From CALCEB01 sp035531475 (GTDB lineage Bacteria > Acidobacteriota > Terriglobia > UBA7540): a DNA stretch of 64,000 nt. The notes beneath the pieces were generated by a model. It saw only the letters and a list, made by a program, of their open reading frames with translations. It was not told the DNA's origin and searched no databases. Below are positions 8,026 through 15,614 of the stretch, piece after piece. Numbering within the stretch: position 1 is the stretch's first letter; the number at the start of each line of letters is the position of its first letter. Both the position numbers and the translations under genes were made by a program. The DNA is taken from positions 9,698-73,697 of the forward strand of contig DATKST010000034.1 of the NCBI GenBank assembly GCA_035531475.1, given 5' to 3'.

Positions 8026-8478
8026 CTATCTGTCTGTGCCGCTGAACCACGCCTGAACACGGTTGCGGCCTTTAAGTGATTCTACTGCTGTGGCGCACAC
8101 CTTCAGGTCGACGGGGAAGGCTAACCGTTCCGAGGAAGGGTCGATCTCTCCTCCCTCAAGGATTCTCCGCTCAACGTCGCGTATGCGCGTAATCTGTGAT
8201 TTAAGAGTCTCGACGATCTGTTGTGGGGAAGCCGCGTAAATTGTGACTGTGATTGTGAATGGTGAACGGAGCGCATCACCTGAAGTAACAAGGTAACCAT
8301 CGATGTTAAGTTGCGTCAAAAATTGCTCAAATTCTTCAGAGCCTTTGATTGTCCCGGAAATAGCTGGGTAGGCGTGCAAATGACCCTGCGGCAACAAGGG
8401 CGGGAGCGCAACAACCATGATCTCGGCCAGCTCATCGACGAAAATTAGGTGGATTCGTAAAAAATCCATTGGCGGCAT
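8026..8478 (-). CDS. Hypothetical protein upstream of the SIR2-like gene
   Basis: A 150-residue soluble protein with a good ribosome-binding site (AAGGAG) before ATG 8478. No family is recognised. The sequence has alternating strand-like stretches (HLIFVDELAEIMVVALP, YLVTSGDAL, PFTITVTIYAA) and a helix around IVETLKSQITRIRDVERRIL, consistent with a small alpha/beta domain. Close spacing and shared strand with the SIR2-like gene suggest a two-gene operon, in which this protein could be a sensor or regulator. There is no direct evidence for function. Confidence 0.6.
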   Translation of the reverse strand: MPPMDFLRIHLIFVDELAEIMVVALPPLLPQGHLHAYPAISGTIKGSEEFEQFLTQLNIDGYLVTSGDALRSPFTITVTIYAASPQQIVETLKSQITRIRDVERRILEGGEIDPSSERLAFPVDLKVCATAVESLKGRNRVQAWFSGTDR

Positions 8479-8564
8479 GTCTGCTCCTTACCTTCAAAAG
8501 CATATCCTAGCAGGGTGCGGCCGTCTGTGCGAATTCGCCCGGAGGCGAGGCCCGGTGGCGGGAT

Positions 8565-8816
8565 TTAGAAGGCGGGACCGTCGGCGGGGATGTCGGTGGA
8601 AGGATTGAGTTCAACGGCGCGGTCCAGGTTGGCAATCCGTATGGCGCGAATTTCCCACACTTGGACCTTCACCGTGGCGCTACTCTTCTTGCTCTTACCG
8701 TTGACCGGCTTTTCGACCTGGCGCGAGCGCAGGTAGCCGGTGACGTGAACGTCGCACTTCAGGCTGGCCGCGAATTCGGCGAGCGCATCGAAGCAGGTGA
8801 CGCGATGCCAATCGGT
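8565..8816 (-). pseudogene. 3' remnant of a single-stranded DNA-binding protein gene (ssb)
   Basis: The minus-strand frame from about 8816 to a TAA at 8567-8565 reads WHRVTCFDALAEFAASLK, VTGYLRSRQVEKPVNGKS and VWEIRAIRIANLDRA. These are the beta strands of the SSB OB-fold after the first ~40-50 residues. The N-terminal part is missing and no start codon or ribosome site is present. The fragment joins directly to a RepA-like fragment, so one deletion probably fused two genes of a plasmid or integrative element. Confidence 0.6.
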
Positions 8817-8829
8817 GTGCGATTGCTAC

Positions 8830-8992
8830 TCGCCCTGGGCGACTCCTGCCTTAATTGGCCAAGGCCGCCGGGTGTGAACAGGGGGATCCGGACGGTTTGT
8901 CCGTTCAATGACCAGGTTTTCCAGACCAGCCAGAGGTAAAGGTCAAGCACGCCGGGCGCGTTTGCCAAGGCGGTGATGACCTCGCGCTCCAC
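8830..8992 (-). pseudogene. Internal remnant of a RepA-like replication initiator
   Basis: The minus-strand frame reads MEREVITALANAPGVLDLYL, then WLVWKTWSLNGQTVRIPLF. This resembles the central part of plasmid RepA proteins of the Plasmid_RepA type, in which a region on repertoire of cell-wide replication is followed by IPLFG. Similarity fades by about 8840 and the flanking DNA is ssb-like. Both ends of the gene are missing. This match is from memory and should be verified by profile search. Confidence 0.4.
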
Positions 8993-9124
8993 AGTGTAAG
9001 GCTATTCCGGGTTTGGTGTGGGAGTCAGAACAAAGAATGGGCTTGACAGGGGCCAGCGGCCAGTGTACTATATGGTACATACCCTTAGCCCATTCTCCCC
9101 AGAAATGGGTGTGGGTCAATTTGG

Positions 9125-9470
9125 ATGGTGGGGCGGCTTTGTGCCGGAAAGGACCTGGAAGTGGCGGTGGCAGAGTTGCTTGCCCTTGCCGATTATCCTG
9201 AGATTTCGCGCTGGATTCAGTTTCCCACAGGCGTGATGCTTTTCCTTCTGCTGCCGGGTGACGCGCAGTCCGGAGCTTTTCATATTTACGACCGGCGGGA
9301 GGGATGGGGCCTGGGACTGGGTGGATTTTGAGGACCAGAATTATGGCGGTTACAGCTTGAGCAAGCTGGACGCGCTGCTCAACCGCTGCCGTTTTCTGTG
9401 GCTGGTCGAAGACCCCCGGTCGCTACGGCGAAAACAGTGGTTCATAACCCCAGGCCAGGCGCCGCAGCCG
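9125..9470 (+). pseudogene. Frameshifted gene of unknown function
   Basis: One frame reads LEVAVAELLALADYPEISRW and on to AFHIYDRREGW before a stop near 9331. The continuation FEDQNYGGYSLSKLDALLNR, CRFLWLVEDPRSLRRKQW is found in the next frame from about 9285. The two halves join sensibly as one ~115-residue protein with a single frameshift near 9295-9310. The family is unknown to me. Its position beside ssb/RepA debris suggests it belonged to the same integrated element. Confidence 0.45.
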
Positions 9471-9497
9471 GTGCAAACAAATTCCTCCACGCTCGCG

Positions 9498-9527
9498 TTG
9501 ACAGAAGCTGTACCCCTTCGCTATAGT
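9498..9527 (+). promoter_or_regulatory. Sigma-70-type promoter upstream of pgsA
   Basis: A perfect TTGACA (9498-9503) and TATAGT (9522-9527) are separated by 18 bp. The predicted start is ~95 nt before the chosen pgsA ATG. Confidence 0.6.
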
Positions 9528-9622
9528 TGCCTGCGGACGCCTGCATACCCATTTTTTCTCTTGTCCCTGCGCAGATCAAGCAGGGTTCGGGCTGCACGGA
9601 GCGGGTTTCCGGTCGAAGTCGC

Positions 9623-10237
9623 ATGAGCCTTCCTCTCTACCTGACCGTTCTTCGGATATTTTTTGTGCCTCTGCTGGTGGTCTTGTTGCTCACCAAGGGA
9701 CAGAATATCGACCTTTGGGCGGTGGCGGTCTTTCTGGCAGCGGCCGGAACCGACTTCCTGGATGGCTATTTGGCCCGCCGCCGCTCCCAGGTGACGCGGC
9801 TCGGCATCCTGTTGGATCCGATTGCAGATAAACTCCTGATCTCGGCCGCATTTATCTCATTGGTTGAGTTGCAACTGGTCGCGGCCTGGATTGTTGTCAT
9901 CATCGTCGGCCGCGAGTTCGCGGTCTCCGGCCTGCGCAGCATCGCTTCGGCGGAGGGCATTACGGTGTCCGCCTCCGACCTTGGCAAGACCAAGATGGTG
10001 TTCCAAGTCATCGCTATCGCCACGATCGCCCTGGAGCCCCGTTTCCCACTCCTCCGCATTCCGGGAGACGTCCTGCTCCTACTGGTGGTCGGCTTCGCCC
10101 TGGCGTCGGCGTCCCAATATTTCTGGTGTTTCTGGCGAAGGTTGGACAGCCAGCGGCATATCTCTGCTCCCCGCGTGCTGGTGATCCAGGGCAGCGAACG
10201 CCGCGCTGAGGAGGCGAAGGACGTTGCCGCTCACTGA
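9623..10237 (+). CDS. pgsA: CDP-diacylglycerol-glycerol-3-phosphate phosphatidyltransferase
   Basis: This 204-residue integral membrane enzyme makes phosphatidylglycerophosphate from CDP-diacylglycerol and glycerol-3-phosphate, the committed step to phosphatidylglycerol and cardiolipin. It carries the complete CDP-alcohol phosphotransferase motif DGYLAR...G...D...D (about residues 48-70, with LLDPIADK closing it), including all catalytic aspartates. Four to five hydrophobic segments follow. The start MSLPLYLTVLRIFFVP at 9623 matches the family; earlier in-frame codons would add an unrelated polar tail. The C-terminal ~35 residues are a hydrophilic extension. It overlaps the next gene (AMMECR1) by 14 nt. 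Confidence 0.92.
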   Translation: MSLPLYLTVLRIFFVPLLVVLLLTKGQNIDLWAVAVFLAAAGTDFLDGYLARRRSQVTRLGILLDPIADKLLISAAFISLVELQLVAAWIVVIIVGREFAVSGLRSIASAEGITVSASDLGKTKMVFQVIAIATIALEPRFPLLRIPGDVLLLLVVGFALASASQYFWCFWRRLDSQRHISAPRVLVIQGSERRAEEAKDVAAH

Positions 10238-10823
10238 AGCGGACCGCAAGCTCCTGCTCGAACACTCCCGTTGCGTGCTGGAACGGACGGCGCGAGGGCA
10301 ATCCATCCCGATCCTTGAGAATGCCCCGGCGGCCATCCAAGTTTTCTGTGGCGCCTTCGTGACCCTCCGCCCATCTCACGGTGAACTGCGCGGCTGTATG
10401 GGCCGCGTCCTGGCCACCGCGCCGCTTTTCCAGACGGTGGCGGATTGTACCGTGGACGCGGCGCGCCACGATCCACGTTTCAGTCCGGTCATGCCCCACG
10501 AGCTGGCGGCGATTGGCATTGAAATTTCAGTTCTCTCTGCAATCGAAGCAGCCCGTCCCGAAGCGGTTGAGGTGGGCCGCCACGGCCTGATAATTTCCCT
10601 GGGAGCGCGGCGCGGACTGCTCCTGCCCCAGGTTCCAGTCCAGTGGGGTTGGGAGCGCGAGCGGTTCCTGAATGAGACTTGTTTGAAAGCGGGCTTGCCT
10701 TGGGAGGCGTGGCGTCATGGCGCCCAGATTCAGGTTTTTACCGCCGAGGTGTTCGCCGAGCCTCACCTTACAGCGGATGAATTCGCTCCAGCGGTGGCGC
10801 AATCCAATTCTGAAACGGGCTAA
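10224..10823 (+). CDS. amrA: AMMECR1 domain protein (AmrA-like)
   Basis: The 199-residue protein matches the AMMECR1 family over its full length. Hallmarks are FVTLRPSHGELRGCMGRV (about residues 45-63), with the conserved LRGCMG motif, then DPRFSPVMPHEL (about 86-97), and QVPVQWGWERERFLNETCLK (about 136-155). In bacteria such proteins often occur with MEMO and radical-SAM partners (AmmeMemoRadiSam system A), but neither partner is seen here. The start is a TTG at 10224 overlapping the end of pgsA, suggesting coupled translation. Biochemical role is unresolved. Confidence 0.85.
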   Translation: MPLTEADRKLLLEHSRCVLERTARGQSIPILENAPAAIQVFCGAFVTLRPSHGELRGCMGRVLATAPLFQTVADCTVDAARHDPRFSPVMPHELAAIGIEISVLSAIEAARPEAVEVGRHGLIISLGARRGLLLPQVPVQWGWERERFLNETCLKAGLPWEAWRHGAQIQVFTAEVFAEPHLTADEFAPAVAQSNSETG

Positions 10824-10845
10824 GACCGTATCCTGGCGGTCAAAC

Positions 10846-11739
10846 TCACTCCAGTTCCACTCCATCCCCTACCGTAATTTCCCTGACCAACCTCACCACC
10901 AGCCCCACCGATGATTTTTGTTGCACGGAGAGGATCAGAACTTCGCCCAAGTATTCGCGCGGGGTCTTGGGCCGGGGAAGGATGCCCTCCCACCCTTCGA
11001 CGATGTTATCGCGGAACTTCGCGTAAGCCTGGAACACCTGGCCGGCGCGGACCGCTTTGTTGGCGCCCAGGTCCAGGTAGCAGATGTCGCCCAAGGCAAG
11101 GTAATTAGTGGCGTGGTGGGCGGCCACGATATTCCCTTCCAGTTTCCCGTTGGGTTCAGCAAAACGACGGAAGTTGGGATTGGGCTGGTAAGCCGGAACG
11201 GAAACCGGGCGGTAGGGCACGGCGATGTCTCCAATGTTGACGGTCCCGCAGACGTCGCTGATCTTGGCGACCGCGCCCTGGTTGGTGACGGAAGTCACGC
11301 GCACAGTGCCGGTATTCACGTAAGGCTCGCCCAGTTCACGCACGCGGTAGCGCTGGATGAAATACAAGGACTGGGGCGGCTCGATTTCATCCTGAAGATA
11401 GTCGGGCATCCAGGCCACTTGACCGACGGGAGCAATGTCCCTCCGCAGCAGGGTGTAGCGGTCTCCAACCCGGATCAGGGCGCCATGGCGGCTGCGCAGA
11501 TAAACGTATTGGCCCGGCGTGAACTGCTGGAAGACTTCGAACAGCTCGTTGTCCGACCCGTCAAACACCTCAATGTCGGCGGGAATCCGTTCGCCGATAA
11601 AGCCCGAACATCGCACCCGCAACGCGGTGATGGCGGGTGTGACCACCCCGTGATCGTTGGCTGCGGAGTTTGCGGTCTGGGCCTTTGCACCCACCGTGAG
11701 TAGTAAGAGAATGGTTGAACTCCATAAGAAGTTCCGCAT
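10846..11739 (-). CDS. Secreted protein of unknown function
   Basis: About 297 residues from ATG 11739; an in-frame start at 11781 would add a polar tail before the signal peptide. The N-terminus MRNFLWSSTILLLLTVGAKA is a clear cleavable signal. The mature protein is rich in beta strands with repeated short modules around IRVGDRYTLLRRD (about 98-110), NIGDIAVPYRP and ITVGDGVELE, hinting at SH3-like or FlgT-C-like barrels; this is only a pattern impression. Similar signal-bearing proteins with LysM-like or barrel domains are common in Acidobacteriota. It lies convergent to the pgsA-amrA pair. Confidence 0.6.
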   Translation of the reverse strand: MRNFLWSSTILLLLTVGAKAQTANSAANDHGVVTPAITALRVRCSGFIGERIPADIEVFDGSDNELFEVFQQFTPGQYVYLRSRHGALIRVGDRYTLLRRDIAPVGQVAWMPDYLQDEIEPPQSLYFIQRYRVRELGEPYVNTGTVRVTSVTNQGAVAKISDVCGTVNIGDIAVPYRPVSVPAYQPNPNFRRFAEPNGKLEGNIVAAHHATNYLALGDICYLDLGANKAVRAGQVFQAYAKFRDNIVEGWEGILPRPKTPREYLGEVLILSVQQKSSVGLVVRLVREITVGDGVELE

Positions 11740-11811
11740 CAATTTCCTCCCATCCGGCAGTCCGAGCCGGATTTGCCTCAAGACTTAGTACCACCATTCG
11801 CAATTACGGCA

Positions 11812-11917
11812 ACGTATTCTTGCAACGGTCTTCAACACCCCCTCACCCCCAGCCCCTTTCCCCGCAAGCGGGGAGAGGGTGGCGCGCAGCGCCGGGTGAG
11901 GGGGTGCAAGAATACGT
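11812..11917. repeat. Palindromic CCCTCACCCC element with extra flanking inverted repeat
   Basis: The core (11836-11906) is the GC-rich hairpin CACCCCCTCAC...GTGAGGGGGTG with internal CCCCGCAAGCGGGG. It is framed by a further 13-bp inverted repeat, ACGTATTCTTGCA at 11812-11824 and TGCAAGAATACGT at 11905-11917. Other copies of the core lie at 15460, 36841 and 49614. Confidence 0.7.
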
Positions 11918-12139
11918 GAGCGAACTTACGAAACGCTGCACTTAGGGTCGTCACCATACTGCCATTGACTACAATATAAATAACTTAATCTGAAGTCAAG
12001 AGTTACCTCCATCACTTCGGGCGCTGGCGAGAACCTGGATTATTCGCGAATTTATCTCCAGTAAAACCTCGGGAATAATCGGTAGTGGCGCAGTGCAGCC
12101 AAGCCACGATCAAAACAGGCGAAGGAGCCATCGCCTGCA

Positions 12140-12255
12140 TTGCATCGATTCCCGCTTCCCGCCTGCGCGGGAACAAGCTTCGCGGGAATGACGTGGTGGG
12201 CGCGAATGACCGTGAGGGCGGAAATAACTTGGCAGGCGCGAATGACGGTGTGGGC
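12140..12255. repeat. Imperfect GCGGGAATGAC repeats
   Basis: The inverted pair ATTCCCGC...GCGGGAAT (around 12150-12190) is followed by two imperfect direct copies of GCGCGAATGACNGTGNGGGCG near 12209 and 12236. No coding potential is seen. Confidence 0.45.
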
Positions 12256-12314
12256 GTTGGCTAGCCGGCGGTTTTTTCGCACCCGGTTCAGGAGTTGTGC
12301 TAGTCTGAGTGTCG

Positions 12315-12656
12315 ATGAGTTCCAATTGGCTCAAACTCGCTTTGGTGGTCTTCCTGGGTTGGACCATCAGTGGCCCGCTGTTTATGACGGTGGACTGTTG
12401 GGATAACGCTCACGAGGAAACGCAGGACATCGCGCGATCCACGGGCGGTGTGGTCACGCTGCTGGGCGCGGCATTTTTGGCTGGGATGGTGGCCCTGAGA
12501 AAACTTCAGGAGCGGTTGAGCTCCGCCAGCCGCCATCAAACCATCCTGAAGAATTTATTTCCGCAAAGCAGCTTTACCAGTTCTTTCTTCCTTCCAGTCG
12601 TTTTGCAACTGTCCACGAGCATGGATAGTTCACCCCCATCTCCACTCCGCATCTAG
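12315..12656 (+). CDS. Small membrane protein preceding the RND efflux operon
   Basis: A 113-residue protein from ATG 12315 with two predicted membrane segments (about residues 5-24, LKLALVVFLGWTISGPLFM, and 45-62, GVVTLLGAAFLAGMVAL). A short basic, Ser-rich C-terminus follows. No family is recognised. It lies on the same strand about 300 bp before the efflux outer-membrane gene, so it may belong to the same metal-responsive locus, although the gap argues against a tight operon. It contains a Cys and several acidic residues between the helices, which could be relevant to metal binding; this is speculation. Confidence 0.55.
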   Translation: MSSNWLKLALVVFLGWTISGPLFMTVDCWDNAHEETQDIARSTGGVVTLLGAAFLAGMVALRKLQERLSSASRHQTILKNLFPQSSFTSSFFLPVVLQLSTSMDSSPPSPLRI

Positions 12657-12960
12657 CCCCCCACCTGGTGTGAGCGCGACGGGCCTTTGTGTTTTGAGGA
12701 ACCGCGCCGCGCTCGCTGGCGATTCGTTTTGCGAAAATGAATCGAGGTGAATCACCATGCAGACACGCTTTCTCGGTCCGTGTCTGATCCGTTGCCGTTC
12801 TTCAATCGCAATCAGGGGAATACCGGCGCGGCTGCGGCCGCCGGGGCGGAGGCACGATTGCGGGGTGAAGCCCGCCGGTTCTCCATTCCCCCGTATTAAT
12901 CAACAACACCGGCTCGCGGGCCACCCGCAGGCACGGCGCTCCAACAGGAGGTGGCACACG

Positions 12961-14385
12961 ATGATGCAGCGCAACCATTGGATTTGGGTGCTTTTTGCAT
13001 TGGCTCTATTCCCCACCGCCGGGTGCAGGTATCAGGTCTACCACCCCACGCCGATCGCTCCCGCACAAACGGCGGCACGACTGGAGTCTGAGACGTTGCA
13101 GGATTCCGGCCTCCAGCAGTTCATTGAAAAAAGCATGAAGGGCTCTGTGAGCTGGCCTCCCAAGGCCTGGGATCTTCGCTTGCTCACTCTTGCAGCCATT
13201 TATTTCAACCGCTCGCTCCAGTTGGCGCGCGCCCAAGTGGCGGCGGCACAGGCCGCTGAAGTTACGGCCAACATGAGGCCCAACCCTACCTTCGCGTTTT
13301 CGCCCGGCGTTCCGAGCCCGTACCTTATCACCATGAATTTCCTGGTACCCATCATCACCCACGGCAAGCGCGGCATCCAGGTTGAGGAGGCGCGAAATCT
13401 CAGTGAGGCGGCGCGCTTGAATCTGGCCCAAACCGCTTGGTCGGTGCGCAACGTCGTGCGCTCCGCCCTTCTTAGCGATCTTGGCGCCGAGCATAACCTG
13501 GAGGTGGCTCGCGCCCAGGCTCGGCTGCGCACGGAGCGGGTGGCGCGGCTTGAAGAGCGCCTGAAAGCCGGTGAAATTTCCGCGGGTCCCGTGGCCGCGT
13601 CGCAATTCAATCTGCTCAGCGCCCAGCTTGCCATGCGCACGGCGGAGGGCGGCGCCTCGCAAGCGAAGGCGGGGCTGGCGGCGGCCCTTGGCATCCCCAC
13701 CGCGGGCCTGGCTGGCGCCCATTTCGACTGGCAGGATTTCGACCAGCTCCCTTCCGTCACCTCACTTTCTCCGCAGCGAATCCAGCGTGCCGCTGTTCTG
13801 AACCGGCTGGACGTGCACCTTGCCTTGGCCCAGTACCGTGCTGCCGAGTTCGCCTTGCAGCTTGAGATCGCCCGGCAGCACCCGGATTTTCAAATTGGAC
13901 CCGGGTATCAATACGAAGAGGGCAACAGCTTTTTTGCCCCAACGTTGGCCCTCCAGCTTCCTATTTTCAACAAAAACCAGGGACCCGTCGCCCAGGCCAA
14001 AGCGTTGCGCAAAGAGGCTGCGGCCAATCTGGTGGCGACCCAGCAGCGCGTGATCGCCCAAAGCGAGCAGGCGCTGGCGGCTTATGGCGCTGCCTACTCC
14101 GAGGTTCAGACGGCCGGGAAAGCGCTCCACAACCTGCGCCGCGTGCAAGAACCTCTGGCGCAGAAGGCTTACGCCGTCGGCGAAGCCGATTGGATCTCCC
14201 TCAACACCGTGCAGCTTCAAAGTTCGGTTGCCGCAGGCGTCTGGTTGAACTCCATCTTCCAGGCGCAAGCGGCGCTCGGACAACTTGAAGCCGCCGTCGA
14301 ACAGCCTCTTGAAAAACAGGACTCGGCACCGCTGGTTGTTGGCGCGGCCGGCGGAAATCCACCCGTGAAGGGAGTAAAACCATGA
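12961..14385 (+). CDS. Outer-membrane efflux lipoprotein, TolC/CusC family
   Basis: About 474 residues. The start at 12961 (MMQRNHWIW) is chosen because AGGAGG lies just upstream and the first 22 residues form a lipoprotein signal ending LFPTAGC, with Cys as the lipidation site; an open frame continues upstream to 12757 without such features. Long helices rich in Ala, Gln and Glu, repeated twice (about 120-250 and 300-450), are those of the OEP/TolC fold, a trimeric channel spanning the outer membrane and periplasm. The gene overlaps the adaptor gene by 4 nt (ATGA) and is followed by an RND pump, defining a three-gene tripartite efflux operon. The ~300 bp before the start holds no gene or recognisable riboswitch. 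Confidence 0.85.
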   Translation: MMQRNHWIWVLFALALFPTAGCRYQVYHPTPIAPAQTAARLESETLQDSGLQQFIEKSMKGSVSWPPKAWDLRLLTLAAIYFNRSLQLARAQVAAAQAAEVTANMRPNPTFAFSPGVPSPYLITMNFLVPIITHGKRGIQVEEARNLSEAARLNLAQTAWSVRNVVRSALLSDLGAEHNLEVARAQARLRTERVARLEERLKAGEISAGPVAASQFNLLSAQLAMRTAEGGASQAKAGLAAALGIPTAGLAGAHFDWQDFDQLPSVTSLSPQRIQRAAVLNRLDVHLALAQYRAAEFALQLEIARQHPDFQIGPGYQYEEGNSFFAPTLALQLPIFNKNQGPVAQAKALRKEAAANLVATQQRVIAQSEQALAAYGAAYSEVQTAGKALHNLRRVQEPLAQKAYAVGEADWISLNTVQLQSSVAAGVWLNSIFQAQAALGQLEAAVEQPLEKQDSAPLVVGAAGGNPPVKGVKP

Positions 14386-15425
14386 AAGATCTGAAAAGGT
14401 TATTCGGTGCGGCCTTGGTTTTGGTGGCCGCTTCGGTCCTGATCCGGACGATTATCCAGAGCGACAACGCTCCGGCCCAGGACACAGACGACAAGCAACA
14501 AGCAATTCACGTTCCTTCGCGCGTCTCGGTGGTGAACGGCCAGACGATGGTGGCGCTGGACGCCTCCACTCAAAAGCGGCTGGACATCAGCGTCTCTCCG
14601 CTCCGGGCCGTGAATACCCGCCCTACGAAAGCGGCCGCGGCCACCGTTCTTGTCACCCAAGGGATCGTGCCGCTCCGCAACGCTTACGTCGCCGTTGAAG
14701 CCCAAGTGGAAACGGCGCAGGCGCAGCTTGCGGTCTCACGCCAGGAATACGGCCGCCTGAAGGCGCTCTACGCGCAAAATCAGAACGCCTCTAAGAAGGC
14801 GCTCGAAGCCGCGGAGGGCCTGCTGCGCACGGACCGCGCCAGTCTTGACGCGGCGCAGAAGCAGCTTGAAATCGCCCAGTGGGCGGTCGAGCAAGCCTGG
14901 GGTGGCGCGGTAGCCGGCTGGGTGGCGCAAGACTCGCCTACCCTTAAAGCCGTGCTCACCCAGCGGGCCGTGCTGGTCGAGGTCACGCTGCCGCCGGGGA
15001 GCGCTTTTCAGGACCCGCCCGCAGTCACCCTCTCCACTCCCAACGGCGATACTGTGGAGGCTTCTTACGTTTCACCGTTTCCGCAGGTTGATCCCCGCAT
15101 TCAAGGCGTCAGCCTGCTCTACGTGGCGCGGTCTTATCCGTCGCTTGAGCCAGGCATGAACCTGGCGGCTCATCTTCCCGCCGGCAAGCGGCTGCGCGGC
15201 GTTCTGATTCCTCGCGCCGCCGTCATCTGGTGGCAAGGGCAGGCGTGGGTCTACGAACAAACCGCTCCCGGCCGCTTCGCGCGCCGTCCCGTGTCCACCG
15301 ATGAGCCTCTTCAAGGTGGATATTTCGCGGCGCAGGGCTTTGCGCCCGGCGCGCAGGTGGTGACGCGGGGCGCACAGGAGATGCTTTCCGAAGAATTCCG
15401 CTCTCATATCCAGGCGGAGGACTGA
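14382..15425 (+). CDS. Periplasmic adaptor of heavy-metal RND efflux (CusB-like)
   Basis: A 347-residue membrane-fusion protein. A hydrophobic N-terminal segment (about residues 5-22) serves as signal or anchor. The central region contains an alpha-hairpin (about 105-170, VEAQVETAQAQLAVSRQEYG and following, rich in Ala, Gln and Lys) flanked by split lipoyl-like halves. The C-terminal beta-barrel and membrane-proximal part contain the typical GVLIPRAAVIWWQGQAWVY (about 265-283) motif. It should link the inner-membrane pump to the outer-membrane channel. Substrate is unknown; the pump partner belongs to the metal-efflux clade. Confidence 0.85.
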   Translation: MKDLKRLFGAALVLVAASVLIRTIIQSDNAPAQDTDDKQQAIHVPSRVSVVNGQTMVALDASTQKRLDISVSPLRAVNTRPTKAAAATVLVTQGIVPLRNAYVAVEAQVETAQAQLAVSRQEYGRLKALYAQNQNASKKALEAAEGLLRTDRASLDAAQKQLEIAQWAVEQAWGGAVAGWVAQDSPTLKAVLTQRAVLVEVTLPPGSAFQDPPAVTLSTPNGDTVEASYVSPFPQVDPRIQGVSLLYVARSYPSLEPGMNLAAHLPAGKRLRGVLIPRAAVIWWQGQAWVYEQTAPGRFARRPVSTDEPLQGGYFAAQGFAPGAQVVTRGAQEMLSEEFRSHIQAED

Positions 15426-15459
15426 GAGTGCCGCAACCATTGCAGGCCGCAGCTTCCAC

Positions 15460-15539
15460 CCCTCACCCCTGCCCTCTCCGCGCTTGCGGGGAGAGGGTGA
15501 CGCGGGGAAGCAGTGCTTCCCGTCGCGGCGGGTGAGGGG
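15460..15539. repeat. Palindromic CCCTCACCCC element, copy 2
   Basis: A GC-rich hairpin element with CCCTCTCCGCGCTTGCGGGG at its centre and complementary CCTCACCCCT/GGGTGAGGGG ends. It lies inside the efflux operon between the adaptor and pump genes, where the hairpin could reduce read-through or stabilise the upstream message. The copy at 36841 is almost its exact reverse complement. Confidence 0.7.
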
Positions 15540-15614
15540 CCAAGTAACTTGCCAAGAGCGTCATTCTGGGACCTTCGCAATGGACGGTCCTGCGGACAGG
15601 TGTAGAGGAAGGTC

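Larger units (their letters stand above)
11740..12314. other. Intergenic region with two repeat elements
   Basis: No gene is seen. It holds the palindromic CCCTCACCCC element at 11812-11917, a partial GGATTATTCGCGAA copy at about 12038, and short imperfect direct repeats at 12140-12255. Confidence 0.4.

Noticed and set aside
12757..12960. Upstream in-frame extension of the outer-membrane efflux gene
   Set aside because: The start at 12961 has AGGAGG and a lipoprotein signal; the extension is Arg/Pro-rich with no signal.
12657..12960. A metal or c-di-GMP riboswitch in the leader of the efflux operon
   Set aside because: I could not find the conserved core of any known riboswitch class in this 300-nt stretch.
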